Shown: in pieces, positions 49,115-61,881 of the stretch
Position numbering within the stretch: the first letter of the stretch is position 1
Layout: each line of letters starts with the position of its first letter
Assembly (NCBI GenBank): GCA_029204045.2
Contig: CM055075.1
Coordinates: forward strand, 28,296,137 to 28,360,136
DNA from: Tillandsia leiboldiana
Taxonomy: Eukaryota; Streptophyta; Magnoliopsida; Poales; Bromeliaceae
Length of the DNA: 64,000 nt
Direction of reading: 5' to 3'
The notes under the pieces: generated by a model
What the model saw: only the letters and a program-made list of their open reading frames with translations
Told to the model about the DNA's origin: nothing
Database searches by the model: none
Translations under genes and position numbers: made by a program

Positions 49115-49600
49115 TTCTGGGACGAAGAAAGAAATTAGAATTTAATCCTGAGAGGATCAAAATATATTCAAATAAAAATTTTAGCACATAAATATAAATA
49201 TATCTAATTAATTTTTTTAAAAAAATATATATTAATTTAATAATTAATATAAAAATATTAAAAGTATTTTAAAATTTATGGGCATTTAATTTTAAATTAT
49301 TTTATTTATATTATTATATTTAAATAACTAGAAATTTTACTAAATCTATTTGTAATTTAGTTAACGATCGAATTCTTAGTACTTTTAATAAATAAAATTA
49401 TAATATTTAATGACTAGTAGATTAAAGAGCTATTAAATTTAGTATAATATTTTATTTTATTAAATAAAATATCTCACCTAAAATAGTTAGAAATTAAAAA
49501 ATATATATAAGGGGTTAAGAGATGTATTTCAAAATACTTTATATGTATGAGACTCTTAGTATATTTTAATCTATTTAAAATACATACAAAGAGAAAAAAG
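49115..49600. repeat. AT-rich repeat with inverted relative at 55.2-55.8 kb
   Basis: The reverse complement of this block matches much of 55330-55770: 'tgctaaaatttttatttgaa' and 'atatattttgatcctc' here against 'tactaaaatttttatttaaa' and 'atatattttgaccttc' there; also 'gagactcttagtatatttt' here against 'aaaatatattaggagtctc' there. Probably two copies of one decayed transposon. Confidence 0.55.
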
Positions 49601-49739
49601 AGATTTATATTTGCACAAAAAATTATTAAGCAAATATTAAAAAATTGATGAAGGTCATGACTATCTAAAAAAAAAAAAACAAAATTAAATAAGTATTTAG
49701 GACTATTAAGCAATATTAAAAAAGTTGAGGAGGATCATG

Positions 49740-50130
49740 ACCATTTTGGGTCTTAACATGGCGTAGGGCTACTATAATCTTATGAGTATGAATCTTTTTA
49801 TACTCAATATTTTTTCGCCCTTGGATAAAGGTATGTGCGATTAGGATGATAGTGGTTCCTCTAGAATTTACTGGGTTATTGGTGAAATAGTATAAATTAT
49901 AGGGAACCAATATAATTCTAACCGTAAATTCATAATTTTTTCGTCCCTGGATGAAGACATGTGCGATTAGAATGATAGTGGTTCCTCTAAAATTTACTGA
50001 ATTATTGATGAAATAGTATAAATTATAGGAGACCACTATAATCATAACCCTACATTTTTTTATCCAAAAGATAAAAATTTATGAATACTAAAAAATTTAT
50101 TCATAACAGTATAGTAGTCGGACCTATAAC
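49740..50130. mobile_element. Family B-like MITE with internal duplication
   Basis: The end motifs 'gggctactataatctta' and 'tatagtagtcggacc' resemble family B ends. The inner ~135 bp ('tgtgcgattag', 'gatgatagtggttcctct', 'aaatagtataaattatag') occurs twice in tandem, starting near 49790 and 49925, with a few differences. Confidence 0.6.
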
Positions 50131-50576
50131 AGTACTCCGACCCGGACTATTCTGAACGTGACTTGCGTTGTAGGGGAATTAACAGCAATCACAAGTACGT
50201 GCCCACGTGCCGTGTCCCACGTGCGAGCAGTGTCTCAAACTAAAGTGTGTGACCCGATTCGCACGTGCTCCGAAACCGGTAAATGCCATTGCTGATCAGT
50301 GTTCCTGCTGTGCAATTTTATTTGTAGAATTAATAATAATTTGATCGCTTATCAACTGAAAAATACATTTAAATTATTTATATCGAATCAGCTTAAAAGT
50401 TTTGTGTTTAGAAAAAAATTTTTGAGGATATTTTAAATATTGATGATAAATTTGTAAATTAATGCGGTATTTTGAATGTCTTCGTATAAAATATGGTCTT
50501 AATTAAAATTATAACATTCGGTAAAATGTCATTAGGTAATTTTAATTTTTTAATGTTAATAAGTTAAATTTAATGC

Positions 50577-52657
50577 GGTTGGAAATAGTAATCCAAATTT
50601 TATTTAAAAGTTAGTTTGAGATAGAGTTTATTCAAATTATATTTAAAAATTTGATTTGTGATCTGTTATGATTTGATATTTAGGTATGGTAATTAGATGA
50701 AGAGAGAAAAGACCACAGTAGACATGGTGGCATAAGGTTAAGGATGTCGTTGAGGATGTAATTGATGGTGTAATTGAATATTTTTTATTGATAAAAAATT
50801 AATTTTTCTCCAATATCTCTTCTTTATATTTTTGTATTTTAAAATTTTAAATCCTGAATTACATAATCGATATCAGCGTGAATACCGCTTTCAACAATTC
50901 GTATCAAAGATTTTTTACATTTCCAACCATTGGTATCTGAGCTAGAAAGTATCACACGGAGCCAGAAAGTACCAGAAGGAGACGAAAAGTACTGAACGAA
51001 TTCTAAGCCAGACGACAACATATTTGAAATAATACAGAACCAATGTACCAGATAGCTACATCAAAGTCAAGCTTAGCAAATTGAAGAAGGTGACGTCCAG
51101 GTGAAATCGAAGCAAAAGAATTGTTTCGAAGAAGTTGGCCTCTGCACAACACACGAGAGAAGGTGGTTGTGACGCTTGATGAAAAGAGAGCGAGGAGAGC
51201 CCGTGAAGAAATCAAAAAAATTATCCAAATAGTCAGTGGGGTTAGGCAAGCAAACCGAAGTATAAAAGACTCGGTGAGACCTCGATGAAATAAGGATGTC
51301 ATCCGAATAAGAAGATACAAGTTTGAAATTAAGTTTTCAGTTTTTCTAGTTTCGTTATGGATTTAGATTGGTTTATTCAACTTAGTTTACCAAAGTTCGA
51401 TGGAACGAAATTTAAACGATGAAAAATTATCATTCGATATTTTTTAGAATCTCAAGATTTGTGAGATGTGGTAGAGAGTAGAAATTATGAAAAAAAATTT
51501 AGTAAAGAAGAATTTGAAAAGTGAGATAGAAAAGTTCTGTCATATATTTTTCAAACAGTGGATTTATCGTTGTTTGAAAAAATTTCAACTACAAAAACGG
51601 CACGAGAAACGTGGAGAATTTTAGCAAAAATTAGAGGAGAAGATTTGCAAAAAGAGAATGTAATTCAAGAAGAAGAAGAAATTAAATCCAACGGTGAAGA
51701 CATAGAAACCTCAGTTTATAACGAAATTTAGAAAGAAAATCCTAATCAAGAATACACAGAAGATTTGATTTACGAAAAATATACTGATGATCAAAACGGT
51801 GAGATCCAAGCCGACGAGAAAATTCACATTGATAATTTAAGTAAAGAATTTTCTTGCGATGAAATAATTACCGATCAAGTCAAAGAGATTGTTGACTCTT
51901 TTCCTAATGTTATTGAAGAAATTTTCATATATCATAACGTGGAAGAAGAAAAGAATGAGACGGACAAAAATATAAAATTAAAAATAAATAGTTTTGATAT
52001 AGTGCAAGGCGCACACATTGAAACCAGTGAACCTACGGATCCAGATATTTGTAGAAACCCGCAGATTTTTAAGGATGATGTGAATAATCAAAATTACATG
52101 TAGCAAAAATTTCGCGCATGGCAACATTATTGTATATATATCATGCTACATAACTCGAATACAACAACAACAGCAATGGAGATTGCAAAATCACAGCAAT
52201 GGAGATTGCAAAATCAAAATGAGCGTTTCACGAAATTTAGTATTCGAAGATGAAATTTGAATTAAGGGAGGAGGTTAGAAATAGTAATTCAAACTTTATT
52301 TAAAAGTTAGTTTAAGATAGAGTTTATTCAAATTATATTTAAAAGTTTGATTTGTAATCTGTTATGATTTGATAGTTATATATATCTAGGCATGGTAATT
52401 AGATGAATAGAAAAAGGAACACAGTAGACATTGTCGGACCACAGTAGACATGGTCGTATAAGGTCAAGAATGTCGTTGTCATTGAGGGTGTAATTGAATA
52501 TTTCTTATTGATAAAGAATTAGTTTTTCTTCAATATTTTTTCTTTATATTTTTGTATTTTAGAATTTTAGATCCTGGGTTACATAATCGGTATCAGCGGT
52601 ATCAGCGTGAATACCGCTTTCAACAATTCTTATCAGGAATTTTTTACGCTTCCAACA
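50577..52657 (+). mobile_element. Non-autonomous Copia element with two LTRs
   Basis: 2,081 bp, flanked by a perfect 5-bp duplication AATGC (50572-50576 and 52658-52662). Left LTR 50577-50929, right LTR about 52273-52657. Both begin GGTT(G/A)GAAATAG where a relative at 24566 has TGTTGGAAATAG. A primer-binding site 'tggtatctgagc' (50931-50942) matches the initiator tRNA-Met type of Copia with one change, and a purine tract 'aagggaggagg' precedes the right LTR. The interior encodes a broken gag: 'PKFDGTKFKR' then stops, and 'TARETWRILAKIRGEDLQKE'. No protease, integrase, RT or RNase H is present. A later ORF (51765-52103, 112 aa, acidic) seems to continue the gag frame after a stop. Confidence 0.88.
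51340..52103 (+). pseudogene. Copia gag remnant
   Basis: The frame starting near 51358 ('MDLDWFIQLSLPKFDGTKFK') resembles the N-terminal UBN2/DUF4219-like gag region of plant Copia elements, with stops where conserved Trp codons are expected (for example TGA in place of TGG). After 'KTARETWRILAKIRGEDLQK' the frame runs into an acidic Glu/Lys/Asn-rich tail, is cut by a stop near 51730 and ends at 52103. It lacks a visible CCHC zinc knuckle and any pol domain. Confidence 0.7.
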
Positions 52658-53208
52658 AATGCCACATTTGTATTTGAATCAATTCAAACATTCATTTACT
52701 TAAATTTAAATTCAAATTTCTCTTCCTGCCGATGCAATTTTAATCGAATCTGTCGGTGCTCAATCGGTCTCTCTGCTTTCCTAAGAAATCAATAGAAAAA
52801 ATTTAAGAATCAGAAATTTATAAATATTAAAATGTTAAGTTAATTCTCAATAGTAATCCTTGTGATTTTGAAATAATTATTAATACTGGGAATTTGTATG
52901 GAAAATTGTTGCCTCCACCCAACATTATCCATCAAATTAATTACGATCTTCCAATATTAAATTACAAATTTTTCATCATTTCAAAAGTTAATATCAACAC
53001 TATTATTAGATTAAAAGAAAAAAGAAAAAACTAAAAGCCTGAATCACTTCATTGGAGCTTCTCTGGTTTTCTTAGTTATATTCCATGAGCTAGCTTGTGT
53101 TTAAAGAACTAAGACTTTAAATTCAAATTGCAATTTTGGATATTTAATTAGAAAATTTTAAATGCCTTTAAAGGAATATTTATGTAAAAGAAATATGTTT
53201 CATGTGCT

Positions 53209-54826
<1,618 letters not shown>

Positions 54827-55189
54827 CCTTTTTCCTTCAAAGATTCACAAAATTGTTTTAGGCTTTTAGTACTAAACAAAGGAATTGATAAAATTAGTGA
54901 AAGAATATAAGTCTTTGAATGACTGAGGTGTAAAATTTATACTTACTCTATAGGTTTACAAAAAAAAAAAAAATTTTAGTGGGGAGCTCATCAACGATGT
55001 CTTGTTGGAAAACTTCTGATTCGTTGCTATGTATTAGTTTTATTCTTATTCAATAATTTATTTAAATATTTTTAGATATTAAATTTTAAAATATATATAT
55101 TATAATTTTTAAATAAAGAAGATAAATTGGAGCTCTCTGGAAAGCTCTTCAGTCGATTTTTTTTCTTCTACAAATAGCAGCAAGGACGA

Positions 55190-55775
55190 AGTCATAGTAG
55201 GGCCCAAGGTGGCCATGGCCCTCCTCAACATTTTAATATTACTCAATAGTCTTTGATACTAATTTATCACTTTCTCTCTTTTAGATAATAATGGTCTCCC
55301 TCAACCTTTTAATATTTATTTTTGTGTCAACATAATTTTTCTTTATTTTTTATTTGTATACATTTTAAATAGATGAAAATATATTAGGAGTCTCGTACTT
55401 ACAAATTATTTAAAATACATATTTTAACTCCAAATTTTTTATTTCATATTTTTTTAATTTCTAACTATTTTTGGTAAGCTATTTTATTTAACTTAATAAA
55501 ATATTATACTAAATTTAATAAATCTTTTAGCTAAAGTCATTGATCTAATTGAATTACGGTTATATTTAGTAAAATTTTTAGTTATTTGAATAAAATAATA
55601 TAAATAAAATAATTAAATATTAAATAATTTTTAAATTTAAAAAATTTAATATTTTTATATTAATTATTTAATTAATAATTTTTTTAAAAAAAATTAATAA
55701 TATACTAAAATTTTTATTTAAATATATTTTGACCTTCCTCGTAATTAAATTTTTACTTCGTGCCTGAATAACAGT
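55190..55775. repeat. AT-rich repeat, inverted relative of 49.1-49.6 kb
   Basis: The left edge reads 'tagggcccaaggtggccatg' and the right edge 'ttacttcgtgcctg', edges I associate with a common decayed plant repeat. The inner part matches the reverse complement of 49115-49600. Confidence 0.5.
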
Positions 55776-55839
55776 ATTTTATGTAAAATCCCTCGGTAAG
55801 CTTAAGCTTAAATATGTGCTTGATTGATAGGGTGAGGTA

Positions 55840-56294
55840 AAGGAATGTTCACTAGAAAAAGGTTTTCTGAGGCAAAAGCCATTGCTTTGGAAATTGAGCC
55901 AAAATTGGCTTTAGATTGGCCATGGGTTTCTGCAGCACCACCTCTCTATCATTTCATTCTATTTAAACCCTATTGGCCAAAGGACTCTCTAGTAGCTCCT
56001 TGTGTTCCCTCTCTCTCTCTCCCTTTCACTCTCTCTCTCTCTCTCCCTTTCACTCACATCACTTTCTCTCCATTCCTTTGTTAGCTCCAAAATTGTGGAG
56101 TATTTTGGTGACACATTGCTTGGTACTCCCAAGTCCCAAGGGAGCTCAATGTGCCACACAAAGATGATGTGAGAGAGTGAGATTGATAGAGAAAGTGTGT
56201 GTGCCAATATATGCTTGGGTCCATTCTCTTCCTTTGTGTTCTTTAATTTGTGTTCATTTGATCCCAATCTCTCTCTCTAGACTAGTTGGAAAAA
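55840..56294 (+). promoter_or_regulatory. LAZY/DRO1-like promoter and 5' UTR
   Basis: A TATA-like 'ctatttaaaccc' at 55960-55971 fits a transcription start near 56000. The leader then holds a duplicated CT-rich block ('ctctctctccctttcactc', twice between 56010 and 56056). The coding start at 56295 lies about 300 nt into the transcript. Inferred from motif and position. Confidence 0.5.
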
Positions 56295-56554
56295 ATGAGG
56301 GTAAGGATTATTCGCAAGGAATAAACATTGAATGTATGAGAATTGAGAGAAGCTTCATTCTCATAAGTTAGAAACCAACTTACTAATTGAATTATTTATC
56401 TTTTTTGGCTGTAGATCTTAAATTGGGTGCAGAACAAGTTCAACGGAACACAAGAAAAGAAAAGATCAAATGAATTTTCGAGTTCGGCTCACTGTAAGTG
56501 ATTGTCACCTCTACTCAATACATTGATACATATGTTACCAATGGATTTGCACCC

Positions 56555-56627
<73 letters not shown>

Positions 56628-56808
56628 TCTCAAAATTTAGTTTCTTTCTTTTTTTTTGCCTATATTTGTTTTGCTTTTAAATAAAAGTGAGAATGGTATT
56701 CTTTTTCTATAAATTTGCTCTATTTCTTCATGTTTGAAATGATTTAGATGCATCTATAATTTTGTTAGCTAACATTAATGGTGAAGAGTGTATCATGCTG
56801 CTTTGCTT

Positions 56809-56839
<31 letters not shown>

Positions 56840-57954
56840 ACACTAAAAAATGTTGAGATCTCGCTCCAAGGCCTAACTTTAATTCTTATTTGATCTATAT
56901 ACTCCTTATAGTTAATATAGTGATCAAACAAAACCTAGGGCCTAGTAGGTTTCAAAATGCACATTTTTTATCAAACTAGCATTCTCACTCTGTTTTATTT
57001 CAAAATTCTTTCTATTGTTTTTTAGATAATCGCACCGATGATGCTCGCAACATAGAGATCGACAATTGGCCTCGATCCTTGCTATCCATTGGGACCTTCG
57101 GAAACAAGGACTCGAATGAAGAGCCACATGAATCATTAGAAGATCAGCGAGCCTCTCAAGATGTACCGGATTTCACGATAGAAGAAGTAAAAAAATTGCA
57201 AGAAGAACTAGCGAAACTCTTGCGTCGCAAGTCGAAGTCGAGCTTTCGTAAATCCTCGAGCGGAGAAGAAGAGAGGGCCAACCTTCCATTGGATAGGTTT
57301 CTAAATTGTCCATCTAGCTTAGAGGTCGATAGGACCGTCGGAAATAAAAGCACCGATAATTCGGATTACAACGAGATAAACGGCAATCTCTCGCCGAATA
57401 CGAAGATCATCTTATGCAAGGCGAGGGAGCTTCTCGCGAGTAAGCACAACGCGATTAAGCAAAGATCTCTCACATTTCTTCTTAAGAAGATGTTTGTTTG
57501 TAGAGGTGGCTTCGCACCCGCTCGGAGCTTCAAGGATCCCTTGATGGAATCGAAGACGGAAAAGGTATAATATTTTCATTTCTTGCAAACATGTGTGCAA
57601 TTGTCAAATCGCTATTTCTAAGTCTGTTTTTCTTCCTCCTTGTGTATTTGTTTGACATAGATTCTAAGGACAATAATTCAAAAGAAAATGTTTTCTCAAA
57701 GTGCTTCTCCTTCGACAACGACGAAGAGGTGCTTGGAGAATAAACCTACGGAAAGAACACGAAAATGCGATGAGGAGGAAGAGGAGAGAAGCGAGGGCAG
57801 GTGTAAATGGGTCAGGACTGATGCAGATTGTAAGTTCATGAACCTTCTTCCACACACATGAAAAGAACCCAAATTTACAACTTAAGCATGTTTAAGTTTA
57901 CTTATTGAGGTTTTTTCTCTGCCTTTGTCTTTAGATATTGTTTTAGAGATGTAA
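56295..57954 (+). CDS. LAZY/DRO1-like gravitropism protein (IGT family)
   Basis: Five coding exons: 56295-56300 (6 nt, Met-Arg), 56415-56493, 57026-57564, 57661-57829, 57935-57954; 270 aa. All introns are GT-AG and phases close. The N-terminus 'MRILNWVQNKFNG' is the conserved LAZY region I, and residues 50-52 are the IGT motif in 'SLLSIGTFGN'. Other conserved blocks are 'EEVKKLQEELAKLL', 'LPLDRFLNCPSSLEVDR', 'LSPNTKIILCKARELL' and 'LLKKMFVCRGGFAPARSFKD'. The C-terminus 'KWVRTDADYIVLEM' is the EAR-like tail, split by the last intron. Known members act in gravity sensing of roots and shoots by directing auxin transport from the plasma membrane. The exact paralogue (DRO1/LAZY3/LAZY4 type) cannot be fixed without a tree. 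Intron 2 contains (TA)n at 56559-56625. Confidence 0.93.
56559..56625. repeat. (TA)~33 microsatellite in LAZY-like intron 2
   Basis: A pure TA run 65 nt after the donor site. Likely length-variable between individuals. Confidence 0.95.
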
Positions 57955-58860
57955 ACTACATTGCATTGAGATATCAAATGGTGAGACTCCAATCTAACCT
58001 TCTTTTAAGGTTGGCTTACTCTTTCAAAACTCAAAACTCATAGACGTTGAAAACAGTGTGGAATATCTTGCAAACACGTCGAACTTACAAAGTCTGTGTA
58101 TTTTCTGTCATCATACACTCCAGGGCAATCGCACGAAGATGAAAGCTTCATTGACGATTGTACAAAACAATCGATCCGCCAAAGAATCCTAGTCGTTAGT
58201 ACTCGCTGCATGAAGTCGAGCTTATTACTAGCCCTTGTGCTCCGACGTGTGCAATCGATCGCCAATTATAGTTTTATTTATATGAGTTCACACCTTTTTT
58301 TTTTGTGGAATGCAATGTACCATTCTACAATTATTGTTAACTTTCCATGTTATATAGAGTGACAATAAAACTTTTTCGGTTCTCGCTTATGTCGCAAAAT
58401 TAAAGCATGATTTTACTTGATGTTACGCATTATATTATATAAAGCGTTGTTCGCCTTTTTAAATGTATAAGCACTTTGGGCATCTCAAGTAAGGGGCTTT
58501 GCTTGTGTTTGCACGCGCGCGCGAGAGTGTGGGAATTGGAGTGTGCATAAAGAAAAACTCATAAGATACAAAATTGCACACATTGCAAACGATAAACCAA
58601 TAATACACCAATATTTTGCTAGAAATTAAATATAAAATACTTAAAATTGTACGAATCAGCACGAAAGAAAACTAGGGTCTATGTTCGAGTAGGTTCGAGT
58701 CCGAACCAGATCAAAATCGGATATTCGGGTCGGAGCAGCAACTCTATCTACCAAAGTCCAAATCCACAATGACTAGTCATACAAAAGCTATTCACAATTA
58801 TTTATTTTTTTTTTTAATTGAGACTAATTTGGGAGACTTATACGGATGGGAAGTGAATGA
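57955..58860. other. Spacer between LAZY-like gene and LSM1
   Basis: Contains the LAZY-like 3' UTR. An ORF at 58096-58362 and its shadow on the other strand show no recognised family. No further gene seen. 58680-58730 holds repeated 'gttcgagt' motifs of the kind seen in decayed transposons. Confidence 0.5.
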
Positions 58861-59477
58861 TTATGTGGGGGCCCACAAGTGTGAAAATGGTTGGGCCGGG
58901 CCAACTGATTACTGGGCCGAACCGATTTATATAAGGCCCAAATTAGGCTGGCAATAGAAATATATTTCCTAGACCAGGTGCACCACGTCATCGTAAACCG
59001 CACGCAATCCGGTCTACGGATGAGGTGGTGGACCAAGTCCAGCTAAAGTTTATCGAATCTATCAAACTTGATTTATTTTATTTTATTTTATTTTATTTAT
59101 TTATTTTTATGAACATTATAATAATAATAAAAAAAAATAAAAAAAAAAAAAGTCAAAACGAGAGGGTGAGTAGAGAGTACCCTGTTGCTTCGATTCGATC
59201 ACGAGAGGGGAGGGAGCGGAGTAGAAACCCTAGCGAGAGAACCAGTGGCTCCCTCGATTAGGGTTTCTATTCCTCCTCGTAGAATCTGGTTGCAGTTTCC
59301 GCGATTTGTGCGCCTACGCGAAGCTAGGGTTTCGAAAGTTCGATTCTTTTTGGGGGGATTTGATTTGGTGTGCGGGGTGGGGGAGATTTGTCGGAGGATT
59401 CGAGTCCCCAATGCAATTTGTGGCGATTTCGCGGAGCTTTTCGGTGGTCTTTGAGAGGTTTATGGATTTAGGGATCG
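58861..59477 (+). promoter_or_regulatory. LSM1 promoter and leader
   Basis: Several site II-type GGGCC motifs ('gggggcccac', 'ttgggccgggccaac', 'ctgggccgaacc', 'aaggcccaaatt') surround a TATA box 'tttatataagg' at 58925-58935. A telo-box 'aaaccctag' is at 59225-59233. The distance from TATA to the ATG at 59478 is over 500 nt, so the 5' UTR is long or contains an intron; the (TTTTA)n and A-rich stretch at 59070-59150 would fit inside one. Inferred. Confidence 0.55.
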
Positions 59478-60937
59478 ATGTCGTGGGCTGGATCGGATGA
59501 TGTGTTCCTCTCGACCTCGCTCGCTAGTTACCTCGATAGTAAGTCTCTTTAATTCGCCTGATTCAATAAATTTCCTGTTTTGGGATTTGTTCGCCATTGT
59601 TTCAATGAGATAAGTATTAAAAATTGCATCTTGTGTTCTAGATTTTAGTTGATCATATGTCCTCCTCGCATTTCTATTTTTAAAAATCTGATCTTGCTTG
59701 CAAGGAGGTGAAGGAACTGTGAACTCTTAGGTTAGAGTGGATAGATAGTTAATTTACTGCTTATTGATACTTTACACAGGTTATTTGTGTCACTATAGCA
59801 TGTCGAATTTACAAATTTTGCTCAACATTTCTCACATTTTTAGTGGTTTATTGCATGTGGGTGATGTTATTACTTGAAGCTTGTTATTGAATTTGTGAAG
59901 TTTTGTGCTACTTTAGGATGATAACAATTTCTTCATTTGTTGATTTTCGCTGCTTTGGTGTTCCTCAGTCCGATAAATTGTGTACGGAAAATGTCATATG
60001 CTGTAGTGTTGATTGCTCATGTCCATGATGAGATTGAGCTGATTATGAGAAAACCATTCCTATATTTATATGATTTTCTTTTTAATTTGTTATGTATCCT
60101 ATTGTAATGATGTTAGAATTATCACCTCTTTGAGTCATGCTTTCAGCATTTGAATATGATGTCAAAAGTATCACTTTTATGTTGTTTATTTTTACAGAAA
60201 AGCTGCTCGTATTATTGCGGGACGGACGTAAACTTCTGGGCACTCTTCGCTCCTTCGACCAATTTGGTATTCATCACTCCAATCCTTAAAAGAGTGACAT
60301 CTAGGCTCAGACGCTTATGTTAGCGGCGGTTCTTTTTTCATCTTTTGCAGCAAATGCTGTTCTTGAGGGTGCTTGTGAACGAGTAATCGTAGGAGATCTG
60401 TATTCCGATATTCCATTAGGTCTTTACGTGATTCGTGGGGAGAATGTTGTCTTGATTGGAGAACTGGTACTAAACTCTCCTATTATCTTATTAATAATCT
60501 TTTAGTATAGTTAATAAATACTAAACTTGACCCATAATGTGGTTTCTGATTGTAGGATTTGGATATTGAGGAGCTTCCTGCCCATATGATTTGTGTTTCG
60601 GCTGCGGAGATTAGAAGGGTAATGCTATTGTTAGATCAATTTTTTTTAATGATCTGCAGCGTCTTTCTAGTTCTAGTAAGATTTCTAGTTCCCATATTGT
60701 GGCTTTGATCTTTGCATTCTAACTTTTCTGTCCAAGGGTTGGCTTGATCTTTGCATTCTAACTTTTAAGCCTGATCCAGGAATTTGTTGTTTATTACCTC
60801 TTATTTCGCACGTCGCCATTTGATTATAAGACTGTTCCACTGTAATGTTCTCTCCGCAGGCGCAGAAGGCAGAAAGGGATGCCACAGATCTCAAAGGCTC
60901 TATGAGGAAGAGAATGGAGTTTCTTGATCTAGATTGA
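59478..60937 (+). CDS. LSM1: U6 snRNA-associated Sm-like protein LSm1
   Basis: Five coding exons: 59478-59538, 60198-60266, 60351-60466, 60556-60618, 60860-60937; 128 aa, the usual plant length. Sm1 motif in 'KKLLVLLRDGRKLLGTLRSF' and 'FDQFANAVLEGACERVIVG'; Sm2 in 'LGLYVIRGENVVLIGELD'. The C-terminal helix ('AEIRRAQKAERDATDLKGSM') is typical of LSm1 and not of other LSm proteins. In the family it forms the cytoplasmic LSm1-7 ring that binds the 3' ends of deadenylated mRNAs in P-bodies and stimulates decapping. All introns are GT-AG and phases close. The ATG is followed by 'SWAGSDDVFLSTSLASYLD', as in relatives. Confidence 0.97.
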
Positions 60938-61347
60938 GAGCTCAGAGACCTCTTTATAAAATTCTATTATCACCTTGTAATGTTATTGAAGTTTTTTTTT
61001 TTTTTTTTTCCCTTAACCGCAAATTTTATCGCGGTTTATTTCAGTGATATGCCACAAAATGCCTTGTTCTCTCCGCCATCCGCAGCAGGTGTGCATTTGG
61101 TCTTGTAATTTGTCAGAAGCATAAGACTTCCTTCAACATGGCAGCTATCTTCTGCTGCTGAAAGCATGCTAATTTTAAATTAATGTTGTATTGTTGAGAT
61201 TTATTGCTACAGTGTGTATTCTTTACTGTGTCTAATTTGGTTAGTGATGATTTTTGTGATTTAAAGGTGCTTTTCTTATCCAGCAAATTGTGTTTATTGT
61301 GACTCACTGAAATTACTGAAAAATGCTGCTACACCAACTCATCTAAG

Positions 61348-61381
<34 letters not shown>

Positions 61382-61881
61382 TTTTTTTTATTTATTATAT
61401 ACATGTGGTGTCTAAGTGGTATTGATGGTAGGAGATGGAGAGTATGAAAAGTGCACCCCCTTTATATTAAAAGAACAAAATTTAAAACTAAGCCTTTTTT
61501 CCAAGTATAATGATATTACTTCTTTTTAAGAGAGTTACATACAAAACTACATATTTTGTATGCATGTAGTGATCCAAATAACCAGATTATTTATTATTCC
61601 TGTGCGTGTTGCAAGCAAACGAAGATCCAATGTTTACAACACGAGAGAACATCATAAAACAAAAACAATTTGCTTCATTCAGATTTCAAACACAGCCATC
61701 AAATCATATCGACGAAATCGACTAAACCTCGCACAAGTAGCAAGAACGCACTCAGCAGAAGTTTAACTTAATAACAGTTTACGACACAGGTTCTCTCACT
61801 CTTAAAATACCTAAAATTAATAACAAAACCCCATCCTGCCTTAAGACCTTCCAATCTTCTTGTACTGCAAGCCAAAGAATT
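60938..61881. other. Convergent spacer between LSM1 and EF1B
   Basis: LSM1 (plus) and the EF1B gene (minus) face each other. Contains the 3' UTRs, T-runs at 60993-61009 and 61350-61389, and nothing recognised as a gene. Confidence 0.65.

Larger units (their letters stand above)
47013..50571. other. Intergenic DNA with MITE copies
   Basis: No gene recognised. Poly-T at 47898-47911, (TA)n at 47998-48020, a family A copy (48660-48876), an AT-rich repeat with an inverted relative at 55.2-55.8 kb (49115-49600) and a family B relative with an internal duplication (49740-50130). Small ORFs are AT-rich noise. Confidence 0.6.

Noticed and set aside
57156..57600. Minus-strand ORFs opposite the LAZY-like exon 3
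   Set aside because: Antisense shadows of a well-supported exon.
58038..58362. Possible extra exon or gene after the LAZY-like gene
   Set aside because: The LAZY-like frame already ends with the conserved VLEM tail and stop; the ORFs here lack recognised features and in-frame splice continuity.
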